Assembly: GCA_029204225.1 (NCBI GenBank)
Contig: CM055113.1
Location: 9,386,364-9,450,363, forward strand
Direction of reading: 5' to 3'
Length of the DNA stretch: 64,000 nucleotides
From: Diphasiastrum complanatum
Taxonomy: Eukaryota; Streptophyta; Lycopodiopsida; Lycopodiales; Lycopodiaceae
The position numbers and the translations under genes are program-made. Shown here one piece after another: positions 1-11,452 of this stretch (positions within the stretch are counted from its first letter, which is position 1; every line of letters begins with the position of its first letter). A model generated the notes under the pieces. That model saw only the letters and a program-made list of their open reading frames with translations, was not told where the DNA came from and did no database searches.

Positions 1-364
<364 letters not shown>

Positions 365-365
365 G

Positions 366-383
366 TGGTGCCGTTGCCGGGGA
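366..383 (+). other. Retrotransposon primer-binding site (element A)
   Basis: TGGTGCCGTTGCCGGGGA lies two bases after the LTR end. Elements B and C carry the same 18-mer with one C/T difference each at CpG-like positions. TGGCGCCGTTGCCGGGGA is the primer site I recall for Athila/Tat-type elements, complementary to the 3' end of a tRNA (reported as tRNA-Asp); the tRNA identity is from memory. Confidence 0.85.
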
Positions 384-1916
384 TAGGACTCACTAAGTAG
401 TTTTAGTTGCTTTTGCTTTTTTAGCTTATTTGGAGTGGACTTTGGGTAGACTTAGCTAGTTATTTGTGCTTTCTTGTGCTTGGATTGTTCACAGCTAGCA
501 CTCCAAGGCCCATGCACCACTAGTAGTGCACTGTGACACCTCACTGGACACCTCTGCAGCCTATCTGGGCCACATCATCTAGTTCCCCAATGACTCACTG
601 AAAGATCCATACCAACTCCACCACCATGTGTTTAGGCCTACAACCATTAATTATGACCATGTACACATAAGGGCCCCAATTCCCTTATAGTCACAATTAA
701 CTTACGGATTGATGGTCTACTAGTCTCTAGCGTGGACACGCTATCCAAGACTAGTCATGGGCATGACATTAGGTGTGGAAGGGTAGTGGAGACCCAAAAC
801 AACCTCTAAGAGCTTGGCATCCAACCAAAAACCTTGAAAAACCATAAAAATTGTTCAAATCTATTTTTGAAGAGAAAGAGTGGCCAAAAACCACTCCAAT
901 CTTTAAATTTCAAAATTCCCTTGAAACTAACTTTGCATGACTAGCAGCAGCCCCAGGGTACTGTCCCAGACCTGCATAGAAGCCTGCGAGGGTTACTTTC
1001 CAACAAATTTTCAAAAAAATAGAAAAAAAACCATTAAAAATTCAAAAAACCCTTGAAAAATCAAAGAAAATTCAAATCTTCAAAAGGACCCTTGCAGAGC
1101 CCTCTGAAGTTCCATCTTAGTGAGACGAGACACAAAGAAGGCTGTGAAGGTTCATTTTTAGAGGAAGTGCCCATGCAAAGGTTCCCAAGTGAAAAAAGAC
1201 GAGAAAAGAGTCGTGAACCCTCGTAGACAACAATTCTTTGAGTTCTAGTGGCAGGTAAACTTTGTAGAGAATTTTTAAATTCCATCTCAATGAGACAAGG
1301 ACACAGAAGAGCCTGTGAGAGTTAGTTTGATCCCAGTGAGCCAAAAAGTGGATTTGAGTGCATAAAAATCAGCAAAATCAGAAGATCCAGAGAATCCTTG
1401 CATAACTATCCTTTGCAGACCAAAATGTCATTTTACATCAGTGATGAAGTTTGCGAGAGTTAGTACAAGATAGTGGTGAAGATCAGAGCAAAAAGGTGTC
1501 CTTGGACCACCGTAGACAATGAAATTTTCATTTCCTGTGAGAGTTAACCTTTGCAGACTTTTCCAGAGTCAGATCCATACCAGATACAACTCCAATAAAG
1601 CCTGCGAGAGTTACTTCTCGTTAACTTTGAGAAAATCAAGATTTTTCTTACTGAAAAATAGTGAAAGAACCCTCGCACAACCAACCCTCGCATGATTAAC
1701 CTTCACAGATAGGATCAATAGTTAGATCTGCACCAAATCTAGCTACTGTGAAAATCTCAAGCCAATCCAAGCAAGGATCAAAAAGCTAACAAGGAAAAAC
1801 CATTGTAAGAGGCCTAAAACCACACTATTGGCCAACCAAACTGATCAGATTCCTTAAAATCCAAATTGAATTCTACTGAATCAGGAAGATCCAACATCCT
1901 TGAACTTTACCGCCAA
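384..1916 (+). other. Untranslated leader of element A with dispersed GCGAGRGTT words
   Basis: No coding potential was recognised between the primer site and the gag start. The leader shares blocks with the leaders of elements B (27366-28651) and C (45591-46877). It contains roughly ten degenerate copies of a word like TGCGAGAGTTAAC, in both orientations, for example near 985, 1310, 1450, 1540, 1600 and 1670-1700. A 267-base foreign block (502-768) interrupts it. Confidence 0.7.
502..768 (-). mobile_element. 267-base fragment of a copia-type LTR inside the leader
   Basis: This block is about 90% identical by eye to 18531-18796 and is absent from the leaders of elements B and C, which run from the GCTAGC word directly to the AGGTGTG word. 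It ends at GCATGACA, exactly where the second copy also loses similarity. In the second copy the block is the U3 end of a putative minus-strand copia LTR that finishes at a tRNA-iMet primer site, so I read 502-768 as a truncated LTR. It could instead be an independent short repeat. Confidence 0.6.
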
Positions 1917-3470
1917 ATGAATCTGAGATCCGGATGATCAGTAGCCAGAAAAATAGCGAATCAAGCACCAGATCTTCCTAGAGTTGCGGCCACGCAAATT
2001 GAGGTAGAATCATAACTAGCACCAATGGATCCTATGAGTCAACCCGTACCTGTCACACCCTTGCAAGGAGTCCGGAGAGCACCTCACATGGAAATATCAA
2101 AATATGATGGGTCATCGGATCCTATCAAATTCATCTAGATCTATGAGCAAGCGTACGAAATTTATGGTGATCGAACACCAACAGAAAAACTGATGTTGTT
2201 CCTCATGTCTCTGGTAGCTGTAGCACAAGATTGGTTTTTGAACTTATCAGAAGAAGAGAAAACCACTTGGGAAGGGGCTAAAATGGCTCTCATCACGCAC
2301 TTAAAGCCAAGGAAGTTCTTGGAAGATCCATTTTTCTTGCTGAGCAGGGTCAAAATGGGCAAAACAGAAAGGGTCAGGGACTACATAGAACGGGTCAAGC
2401 ATTTGAGATCTGAATGCAATGTATCCCTAGCTCTCGATCATGAGGTCATTATGTGTTCCTCGTGAGGTTACCACAAAGTATCAAAAGAGAACCTAAAAGA
2501 CAGGAGCAATATGCTACATTTTAGGAAGCAATGGAAGATGCCATCAGGGTAGAAGATGAGGGTTCAAATGATGAAACATATCCGACCACCCATAATTCAA
2601 ATTCCTCGGTAGCATCATCATCCAATGCATCTAATATATCAACAAAGCTATTGATGGAACAAATGACGAAGTTACACAAGCAGCAGATGGAACAACTTAC
2701 GACGCAGTTTGATCATAAATTGAAAGTCTTGCAGGGAGCTGTAGCACCAGCTCCAAATCTACCAGAACAGAACTAGCTACAATATCCCTAATGAGAAAAT
2801 TTATGGTGTTCAATTTGTACCCAGAACCATACAGCGAATGAGTGTCCAGTTTTGAAGCAAAATCTCAAACTAACACAGAGGTTTTGCCACCTATGCAATG
2901 CATCGTCGCACGAAACAACATTTTGCTTATTCGACCCTCGGATCTTACAACAAAAGAAGAATCAATATCAGACCTCTTATCCTTACCATCAGGGAGCACC
3001 GAATGTGGCACCGTGGTATGGCGCGCCAATTAACCAACAGTGCATGGCCTTACCTACACCACCAGGGCAAGCTAACAACCAAGTGGCTCATGTAAATCTG
3101 GCCACAACAGAACAAGGACCACCACCCCAACCTAAGCAGCAGCAGTGGTACGGTCCAGAAGAGACATTTGTCTTCGGCAATCAACAAATACTATGCGACC
3201 TATGCTACATAGCCTCAACGTCAAGGAGGTAGGATCAATGGCTGCTATGGATGCGGTGAAGGCCAGCAAATTGTAGAATGTCCTTATAAGAGACAATATA
3301 CGGCTTTTTGTTGAGAATGCGGATATGGGAATTGCTACAAGAATTTTTCAATTAAACCTAGAATGACTGCACCCTTGAATCTAGTCTTAGTAAAACCGAT
3401 AGCAGTTCCAAGAAGGATGCCACAGGAAAAACAAAACCCCCAGGTTCCAATGCTATAAGTTACACCAGCA
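1917..3470 (+). pseudogene. gag: gag of element A (broken)
   Basis: The ATG at 1917 begins MNLRSG, the same start as gag of element C (MNLRSGRS). The capsid-like part follows, with MEISKYDGSSDP near 2090 and AQDWFLNLSEEEK near 2225. Next comes an acidic and coiled segment ending in a heptad-like Met/Gln-rich stretch (2640-2720), then two zinc-knuckle-like Cys/His clusters (around 2815-2935), a Pro/Gln-rich linker and two more clusters (3240-3355). There are in-frame stops soon after the start (SG-stop-SV) and near 2462, and one knuckle Cys is lost at 3314. The product would have been the retrotransposon nucleocapsid precursor; this copy cannot make it. Confidence 0.85.
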
Positions 3471-6400
3471 CATAAACAAAAGGGAGTGGCTCCATCAACA
3501 ACATCATCAATATCAATGGCTGATGATCAATCCAAAATAGCAGGACCATATCCTAATGTGAGGGAGGAAGGAAGGCAATATCAAAAGATATGCCATTGGA
3601 TATAGGATGCACAAGCAGAGGAAGTAGCACAAGCAAAGGAAAAACCAGCAGCACCTCTACCATCAGAAGTACCAGCACCACCTGTCAACTCCCCATTGCG
3701 ATCAGATCAAAATAATTGTTTGCACCATCACGAAATACCATTTCACATGAGTGAGCATGGGGTCCCACAATTGGGAGTGCTTGCAAGTTTGCTAGCTAGT
3801 CGCATGGACATATCCTTTGGAGAACTCATGCGGATGGTGCCACAAGCTAAAAGCAGTCTGACAAATTGGCTCAATTCAGAGTCAGAACCAACCAGAAGGA
3901 GCCCTTATATTGTGCAGGCTACGAATGAACCAACAACGTCCTCCATATTGGGGTAGCATGGAAACGTGAGGAGCACAACATCACCCTGCCAATCAAGCAT
4001 AAAATATTTGAGGACAAGGTAGCAATGGTAGATGGAGGATCATGTGTAAATTTGATCTCCGCTACCTTGTATCAGAAATGGGGTTTGCAAAGATTGAGAC
4101 CAGCAAAATTTGCCATCAAATTAGCAAATCAATCTTGTGTAAAACCAAAAGGTGTAGTTGACGACATCCCGATAAAAATAGCGAGAATGCAGTTCGTAAT
4201 CACCTTCGTGGTGATGGACATACCAGAGTGCCCTTCTGCCTACCGTGTTTTACTAGGAAGACCTTGGTTGAGGATTGCACAAGTGGTTCACAACTAGGGA
4301 ACCGACAAACTTACCTTTGAAAACAAGTAGCAAGCTGTAAATGTTGACCAACCACACGGGCGGTGAACCCAATAACACCAAAAGCTGATGTAGATTGTCC
4401 ACCACTGATCACACTATTGATCACCCAAGGCAAGCCAAGGTAGGTCATTACGACTCTGAAACAGATATTGTGAGATGGACAGACGCATTGATGACAATTG
4501 ACTGTATGGCTGGGCATGCTTGTCAACCAGATTCAGATCCGAAATCTAGCACATCTTCACCCAAGTGCTATACCTTGGACACACCAATTACTTTCGGGAC
4601 GAATATGATCAATGTAACATGGATGTCTACGGAAACTATTGAGGACCCTATGGACGATGATCTAGTCCCTTGGAAACATGCTTTTAGCTACAACAAGGAG
4701 GACTGAGTTGATTGATGACCTACAACATATGGACCCATATCACTATGGAATGAGAAAAGTACCAGCTCAGCCACCTCAAAAATCGGCCATGGCGAAAGTC
4801 TCCAAAATAGATCCACCCAAGGCACCTGTAAATAAGAAAAATCAGCTGAAACAACAATACAGCTAGGTGATCCATTGGAGTAATCTACCAGAAGAAGCAA
4901 AAGCCACGGTGGATATTGATATTTGTAATTGTGAAGCGAATATCAATCTGGTTTCCAAGAAAGATAACAAAGACATGCCCAACTATGTTGATACAAAAAG
5001 AAAAAAGAAAGTGTTGGACTCCTTGAAATCAATCCGATTGGAGCCAGAGGCAGCGTCATCATCTTCAAAGATGACCGAAATTCCAAAGATCACAAGTCGG
5101 GTTAGGATCAACATATTGAAAGAGGAATCTCGTCGAACGCCCGTTCATGAGATGCCAGAAACCCTCAAAAATTATACCTTGGACAACGTGATAATCATGA
5201 TGTTGCAAAATCAGGAACCAGCGGAACAAGTTTTCGAAGGACTTGCACGTACACAACTTATGAGTCTTATGAATCTAGCTGAGCCAGGTGAAGAAGAGAA
5301 AATTGTATATGTGGGAGAACAGCTGACACCCACCCAATTCAACAGGCTATACACATTATTGGTGGAATACAAAGATTGCTTCGCATGGAATTACAAAGGT
5401 ATACCACCAACCGTAGTCCAACAGACCATACCCTTGGTGGATGGAACAGTCCCCAAGGTGAGCCGCTATTATCGCTACAATCCTAACTATACGGAGTTGA
5501 TCAAGAAAGAGTTGCAAAAGTTACTTGATGCCGATTTCATTTATGAAATCGAGCACACAGAATGGGTATCACCGATAGTCATAGTACCCAAGAAGAATGA
5601 CAAAATGCGAGTCTTTGTGAACCTGAAAGCGTTAAATGTAGTCACAAAGAAAGATCATTTTTCCTAAAGTGTTCTGGATAGAGTAGTAGGAGTGAAAGCC
5701 TACAGTTTTATGGACGGTTTCAGCAGCTACAATTAGGTGAAAATAGCGCACGATCAGCATAAGACAACATTTTCCACTGAATGGGAAACCTATGCCTACA
5801 AGGTGATGCTATTTCGACTTTGCAATGCCCCAAGTATCTTTCAACGGATTATGCAAGCGGCATTCAAAGAATATTTGCAAAATTTTTTGGAGATCTTCCT
5901 GGATGATCTGTGCGTGCACAGGCCTAACTCTGAGCACTTATCCAACTTGGAGAAGGTGTTAATGAAGTGTTGCAAATATCAGATCTCCTTGAACCCAGAA
6001 AAGTGTTAATTTTGGGTGACGCATGGCCTCATACTAGGCCATATTGTATCACGACACAGAATCACCACTAATCTATCAAAGATTTGGATCATTGTCAATC
6101 TACCACCTCCAGGGACGATTCGCAGAGTCTATGTGATTATGGGTCAAGCTAACTTCTACCAGATTTTCATTCTAGATTTTGCAGAGTTAGCACAACCAAT
6201 CTACAAGCTCACAACTGAACCACATTGGACGGAGGAGGCCCTACAGGCTTTCTAGAAGCTTAAATATGCATTGGTCTCAGCGCCAATATTATGCCCACCT
6301 AATTGGTCCATAGAGTTTCATGTGCATACCGACACATCAAAGTATGCAGTGGGAGCATACAAAAAGGATTTCCCAATCTGATTTGCTAGCCAACAGCTCA

Positions 6401-7976
6401 GTGATTCAGAGATAAACTATTCGACCACCGAGCAGGAGGCACTGGCTATGATTTACGCGGTTAAGAAATTTTGACATTATTTGATAGCCACCCACTTTGC
6501 CTTTTATACGGACCATCAACCCTTGCTTTATCTTGTTAATAAAACCTGCAACACAGGGAGAATTACTCGTTGGTTACTGTTGTTAAAGTTTGATTTTTGG
6601 ATCGTCGTGTGCAAGGGAATGTAGCACTATATGGCAAACCATGTGTCGCGAATCAAGGGGAAGGAGACAACAACCCTACCTAATGATGAGCTACCTGACG
6701 TTGCCTTGTTTTACATTGATGTTAATGGGCCGCTGACATTGTTGAGTATCTTATGCAGGGCCAACCAGACAAATCCTTACCCAAGGTAGAACAGCGAAAG
6801 TTGATTCTAAAAGCTAGACCCTATCAGTTGATTGTCGGCCAATTATATCGAAGAGGATCAGATGGAATCCTTCGAAGATGTATTCTTCCACACGAGGCCA
6901 CCCAGATTATTTCAATTTTGCATGAAGGCATGGGTGGTGGTCATTTCACATCCGACATTACAGTTCGCAAGATCTGGCAATCAGGATGCTGGTGGCCAAT
7001 AAGTCATAGGGACGTGGATGAATACTCAAAGAAATGCAATGTGTTCCAGAGAGCTAGAAGACCAACAAGGTTGAACTATGATCTTCTGAATCCAATCCTA
7101 GCTCAGGCATCGTTTGAAAAGTGAGGATTGGACTATATCGGTCCAATCCATCCTTGCTGCAAGAAGTTCACAAGCCCGATATATTATCATGTCTACGGGT
7201 TATCTCACCAAGTGGGTAGAAGCCAAGGCAGTGCAAACAATTGATGCTCGAGCAACGACCAAGTTCCTGTATGAAAATATCATTGTGTGCTTCGGATGCC
7301 CGATGGAGATAGTCAGCAACTGTGGAAGCCATTTTGTCAATGAGACCATTAAAGTCCTATTGGATGAACTCTTCGTGATCCATCAATTCAGCACACCTTA
7401 TTATCCTTGTGGTAATGGGTAGGCAAAATCACCCAACAAGATCCCATGTAGCGTTATCACGAAGACAGTTGAAGCTAGCAGATCTAATTGGGAGCACAAG
7501 TTACATGCTGCACTATGGGCATTCATAACAACATACAAGGGAGGCACTGATCAAACACCCTTTCGGCTGGTTTATGGTCAAGATGCAGTAGAGCCAATAG
7601 AGTTTTTGGTGCCGTCATTAAGAGTTGTTGTGACACATCGCCTAGATGAATCCAAACCTCTACAACTACGCTATGAAGCCTTACATAAACTTTGCGAGAC
7701 GCGCATCTTGGTAGTACATGCATTAGCGGCCAAGAAATCCCAACGCAAGGCATGGCACGATCGCTGGTTACACAAGAAGGATCTTCGATCTGGAGACTTA
7801 GTCCTCATGTATAAAACCAAGGCGATCAAGAGAAATTTGAAGTTCACAGATGAAGGCCCATATCGTGTTAAGGAAATCCTAAGCCATGGCGTGGTGAACC
7901 TTGAACAACTTGATGGGACGCCATTCGCTACACCCATCAATGATAGCCGACTCCATGAGTACTGGCCACCGCAGTA
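3471..7976 (+). pseudogene. pol: pol of element A: protease, RT, RNase H, integrase (broken)
   Basis: Order of domains: a spacer rich in Ala/Pro; an aspartic-protease-like segment at 4015-4296 with active-site word VDGGSCVNLIS and the LLGRPWLR block; a roughly 250-residue linker without known motif; reverse transcriptase at about 5500-6270 with VSPIVIVPKK and the catalytic FLDD at 5893-5908; RNase H about 6310-6700; integrase zinc region about 6890-7060; catalytic core about 7130-7430; and a C-terminal part ending HEYWPPQ at 7976. Damage includes stops at 4297, 5665, 6007, 7122 and 7420, the zinc-binding CxxC changed to CNVF, and the integrase glutamate changed to lysine. No chromodomain follows. 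The element is inactive. Confidence 0.9.
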
Positions 7977-8850
7977 AGACAGATCTAGCTAGGTGATGAC
8001 TATCTACACATACATGGATCAGATCAAGCCCTATCGGATCTAGTCAGATCGAGCCCTATCGGACTAGATCTGGCCATCAGCAAGATTCAGCAAGATCAGG
8101 CAACATCTGGGCAGTTTAGACAAGATTCGACATGATTCAAGTAGGATTTAGATCCAGATGAGATCAAAAGATTAGCAGATTATCATCAGATACTACTTAG
8201 CCTTAAAAAATACAGATCTAGAGCACAGATCTCAAAAAAAAATACCAAAAATAGGAGTGAATATCATTTAAATTGATGGATCAGCAACCAAATATCCATA
8301 AGAATTCTTGTAGGATTCTCCATAGTCAGATCTGACTTGGATGCAAGTGTATACCAGCCTGCAAGAGTTATGGATCGAAGAATCTCAAGATATCACCAAA
8401 AATCACTAAAAAAGAGCACTTTTTCCATGATTTTTTGAGATCCCTTGGGAACTAACCCTCAAAGCCTTGTCACAGTCACTAAATCTGACTCAAATACATC
8501 CATAAAAATCTCTGCAAGAGTTATTGATGGAAAAATCATTAAATTTGAGTGTATGCCGAGGGTTCAAAGAGTCAAAATCTTTGGAACCTTTGTAGAGCAT
8601 CAAGATATTAGAACTAACCTTTGCAAAAACCATTTTTGGACTCAGGGCAGTGAAATTAACCTGTTTGCATAGTCAAATCTTGAAAATCAGATAGAAAAGT
8701 AGTGCGAGAGTTCACTTTTTGAGAGAGTTCAACCCTCGCAGAGCCTGCTAAACCCATAGTCAGATCTTGAAAATCAGATTTATAGAAAGGTGGTGCGAGA
8801 GTCTAGCCCTCCCCCCACACGACAATGCACTAACCCTCAACCACTAACCC
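7977..8850 (+). other. 3' untranslated region of element A, GATC-rich then GCGAGRGTT-rich
   Basis: Directly after the pol stop, 7980-8240 is packed with GATC and AGATC words. From 8340 to 8830 there are again degenerate TGCGAGAGTT/AACCCTCGCA words. The same order is found on the minus strand after pol of element C (39571 down to about 38820). No coding signal is seen. Confidence 0.65.
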
Positions 8851-8852
8851 TC

Positions 8853-8913
8853 ATGCGAAGCTGAATATGTCGCAGCTTTGAAGATGGCGAATGAGGTATT
8901 GTGGTTACAGATG
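8853..8913 (+). pseudogene. Ty1/copia RNase H scrap
   Basis: One frame reads CEAEYVAALKMANEVLWLQ, the conserved start of the copia RNase H region (family pattern TEAEYMA..A..E..WL). Only about 20 codons remain. It sits at the junction between element A and the unknown gene relic that follows, and may mark an insertion boundary. Confidence 0.75.
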
Positions 8914-10743
8914 TCATATTCTTCCACTCAGAAATACTCATCTCAGTTGGTATGAGTTTTAATATGTGAGTGGTGGCAACAACCTTTTTTTTGGATTTCG
9001 AGCCTCCTTGAACTGGTTGGCCCTTTATTTCAAAATTTTTCCATTTGTCAAAAAAAATTTCTACAAGAGCCCACACCTGGAAAAATAACATTATGAAAAC
9101 AAAATTATATTTTAAATTTTTCGAAATTTCATTTATTAATGTTAAAAACTTTTAATCCAAACATTGCATGCTAAGCATAGTAAAACAATAACTTAAATTA
9201 AAAACTTTTAAAACAAACATTCTATGCTTAGCATAATAAAGTAATTACTTGGCCACTACGATATGCAAGCTCATAAAAACTATCATATTTAATAAGGCTC
9301 TACGTCGGATTCTTAGAATCAAATGGTAGTGCTTTAAGCTCCAATTGGTTAAAATCTCCAGCTTTGGAAACTCTGACAAATTCTTTGTGAAAAAATCTGA
9401 TCCTCTAGATGACCGTCATTTTCATCTTGTAGTCTTGGTCAATGTTATGGTCCCAGACAAGAAGTTTACCTTCTTCCATTGTCAACCTAGCAAAAGCAAT
9501 GGCACTAATAGTTCGGAAAGAAGCTACATGAGAGTACTCCTGGGACAATTGCTTTCTGGCTTGTAAACTATGAATGCGTCCCAAAACAAAAAAAAATGAT
9601 AAGAATCTAAAGAAGAAAAATCAAATTTGGGAATAGATTTACATTCATCCGGATCTACCAAAACAACAAAAGGTGTCACAATTGCTTGCATATGATCTTT
9701 AAATTTAGTTTTTAAATTATGTGCATGTGTGTCGTTAGGCTCTCGAACCTCCATTGGTCGATCTCATGTGGCTGGGTCAATGGGAGGTCGATCACACTGG
9801 TCTATATCCAAAATTGATGTAGTTTATGTAATTTTTTTTGTTTTATGAATTTGATCTCTAATTTTAGATATCTCAGATGAATCCTTCAATGGTTGGATAG
9901 TGGCTCTAGGCAAAACTAAAGTGGCCTCTTCTAATTTTTTTCTACTTTCTTCAAAAGGAACTACTTTTGGTCGCTTGGCCATGGATTTGTTTCTGGACCT
10001 TGTTTTTTCAGTTGCGGATTCAATATGTGTAACAACCTGAGATCTCTTTTTTTTGGGAAAGAGGGCTGATTCGGAGGGTGTAGACTTACCAATAGCATCT
10101 GTGTGGGATGAAACAGTGGAAGAAGCTATATTGCCACATGCCACTGCCACTATCTTTGTACTACGAGAAGAAAAGACTAGATTCTTTCCCTCAGCAATAG
10201 CACAGAGCACGTTTGTTAAACATTGTTTGAGGCTCTACATGAAAGAAAACAAAAGGATAATGTTAGAGAACTTCGAGTATTCATAAAGTAATCTATGCTC
10301 AACATAGATCGGATTTATTATAATACCAGATAATGTAAAACCTAATTCATTGCAAATAATATAATTTATTCCTTTCAATGTGTTCGTACCAATGTCACAA
10401 GGGCTTTGTCAAAATCCATTTTAACGGCATCGTGTTGGCAAAGTCGAATCTTAAACATCCCCTCATCCAAAATGAATATCGAATGACTTTTGTCAAGTTC
10501 TTTCACAAGAACATTGACCAAGCTCTCTTGCTCCACATCGTCATCGGGCTGCTGATCAGCAAGGACTCTACCTTGCACTTGAAATGGAGCTTCACCTCTT
10601 CCTCTCTTCTCAGCAATATGGATAAATAGTTCATTCATTTTACTGTTATTTACACTTATTGTAAAATAAAACATGTATTTCTTTTTGTCCTTCAGAGGAA
10701 CATCTTGAGCCTGGCCTGATATCCGAAAGGAAATCTTTGACAT
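8914..10743 (-). pseudogene. Unrecognised spliced gene relic, possible transposon accessory gene
   Basis: I do not recognise the protein. Exon 1 runs from the ATG at 10743 (MSKISFRISG) to 10390, where CATTG precedes GTACG. A pyrimidine-rich stretch ending ATGTAG, followed by exon 2 at 10234, gives an in-phase join. Exon 2 reads in one frame to about 9524 with only two internal stops, near 9824 and 9755 (the latter TGA probably from CGA). It has a basic Lys/Arg-rich middle (PKKKRSQ, a candidate nuclear signal) followed by the word FVVLVDPDECKSIPKF. After a frameshift near 9570 coding resumes (FARLTMEEGKLLVWDHN, about 9500-9440). A last exon may start at 9079 after TTTTTCCAG (VWALVEIFFDKWKNFEIKG). 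The gene points away from the palindrome array at 10945-11452 and is divergent from the transposase-like relic. Confidence 0.55.
9142..9235. repeat. Two direct repeats ending in the ATGCTNAGCAT palindrome
   Basis: A 38-base unit (TTAAAAACTTTTAA..CAAACATT..ATGCTNAGCATA) occurs at 9142-9179 and 9198-9235. Each copy ends in the same palindrome that forms the array at 10957-11501, which ties this spot to that array. Confidence 0.8.
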
Positions 10744-10944
10744 TTTTAATTTTTCAAAAATTTCGCTCTAAGTCTGCAAAATACAGCTATTATTGGCAAT
10801 TTATTAGAATTTTAACAAAGAAATCTTTTAAAATTTGAGTATGAATGACAAAACTTTACCCAAAATTTTGATTAAAAAGTATAATTTCTATTTGGATTTC
10901 TATTTTTTTTTAACATTTTTAAGTCCAAGTCAAAAAAAAAAAAA

Positions 10945-11452
10945 TCCTATTTTCTTTGCTCAGCATAGAAGTTTTTTTTATTTTGCAACTATTGCCTATG
11001 CTCAGCGTAGAAGCCTCTCTTCCTCGCTCCCAAGTCTTATGTTGTAACACCTCTATGCTCAGCATAAGCTATTCTCTTAATTTTTCTGGAGTTCTATGCT
11101 GAGCATAGCGTGCTATCTCACTCCACGCAAATATGTTATGCTGAGCATAGGATCTTCTCTGTCGCTCGCCCACGATCTATGGTCAGCATAGCATGCGGGC
11201 AAGCGAAAGATGAGTTCCTATGCTTAGCATAACATAACCGCGTGGAGTGAGAAACCACGTTATGCTCAGCGTAGAACTAGGGAGAAATTAAGAGAATATC
11301 TTAGGCTGAGCATAATATAAGCACTTTAACATTGAAGAGGTGTTATGCTCAGCATAAGACATGGGAGCGAGGAACGAAGGTTTCTATGTTGAGCATAGCC
11401 AATAGTTGCAAAATAAAACAATTTTCGATGCTCAACATAGAATTTAAAAGAA
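10945..11452. repeat. ~500 bp imperfect inverted repeat built of 41-42 bp phased palindromes
   Basis: Left arm 10945-11173 and right arm 11195-11452 are imperfect reverse complements, with a symmetry centre near 11184. Within and just beyond the arms the self-complementary word TATGCTNAGCATA (allowing a few changes) is centred at 10962, 11003, 11059, 11101, 11143, 11184, 11225, 11267, 11308, 11349, 11391, 11433 and 11496. Successive spacings are 41, 56, 42, 42, 41, 41, 42, 41, 41, 42, 42 and 63 bases. A decayed copy near 11043 and a small deletion explain the 56. Single outlying copies lie at 9173, 9229 and 10299. The arms separate two divergent genes, so it could be a bidirectional regulatory or transposase-binding region (inference). 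Confidence 0.92.
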
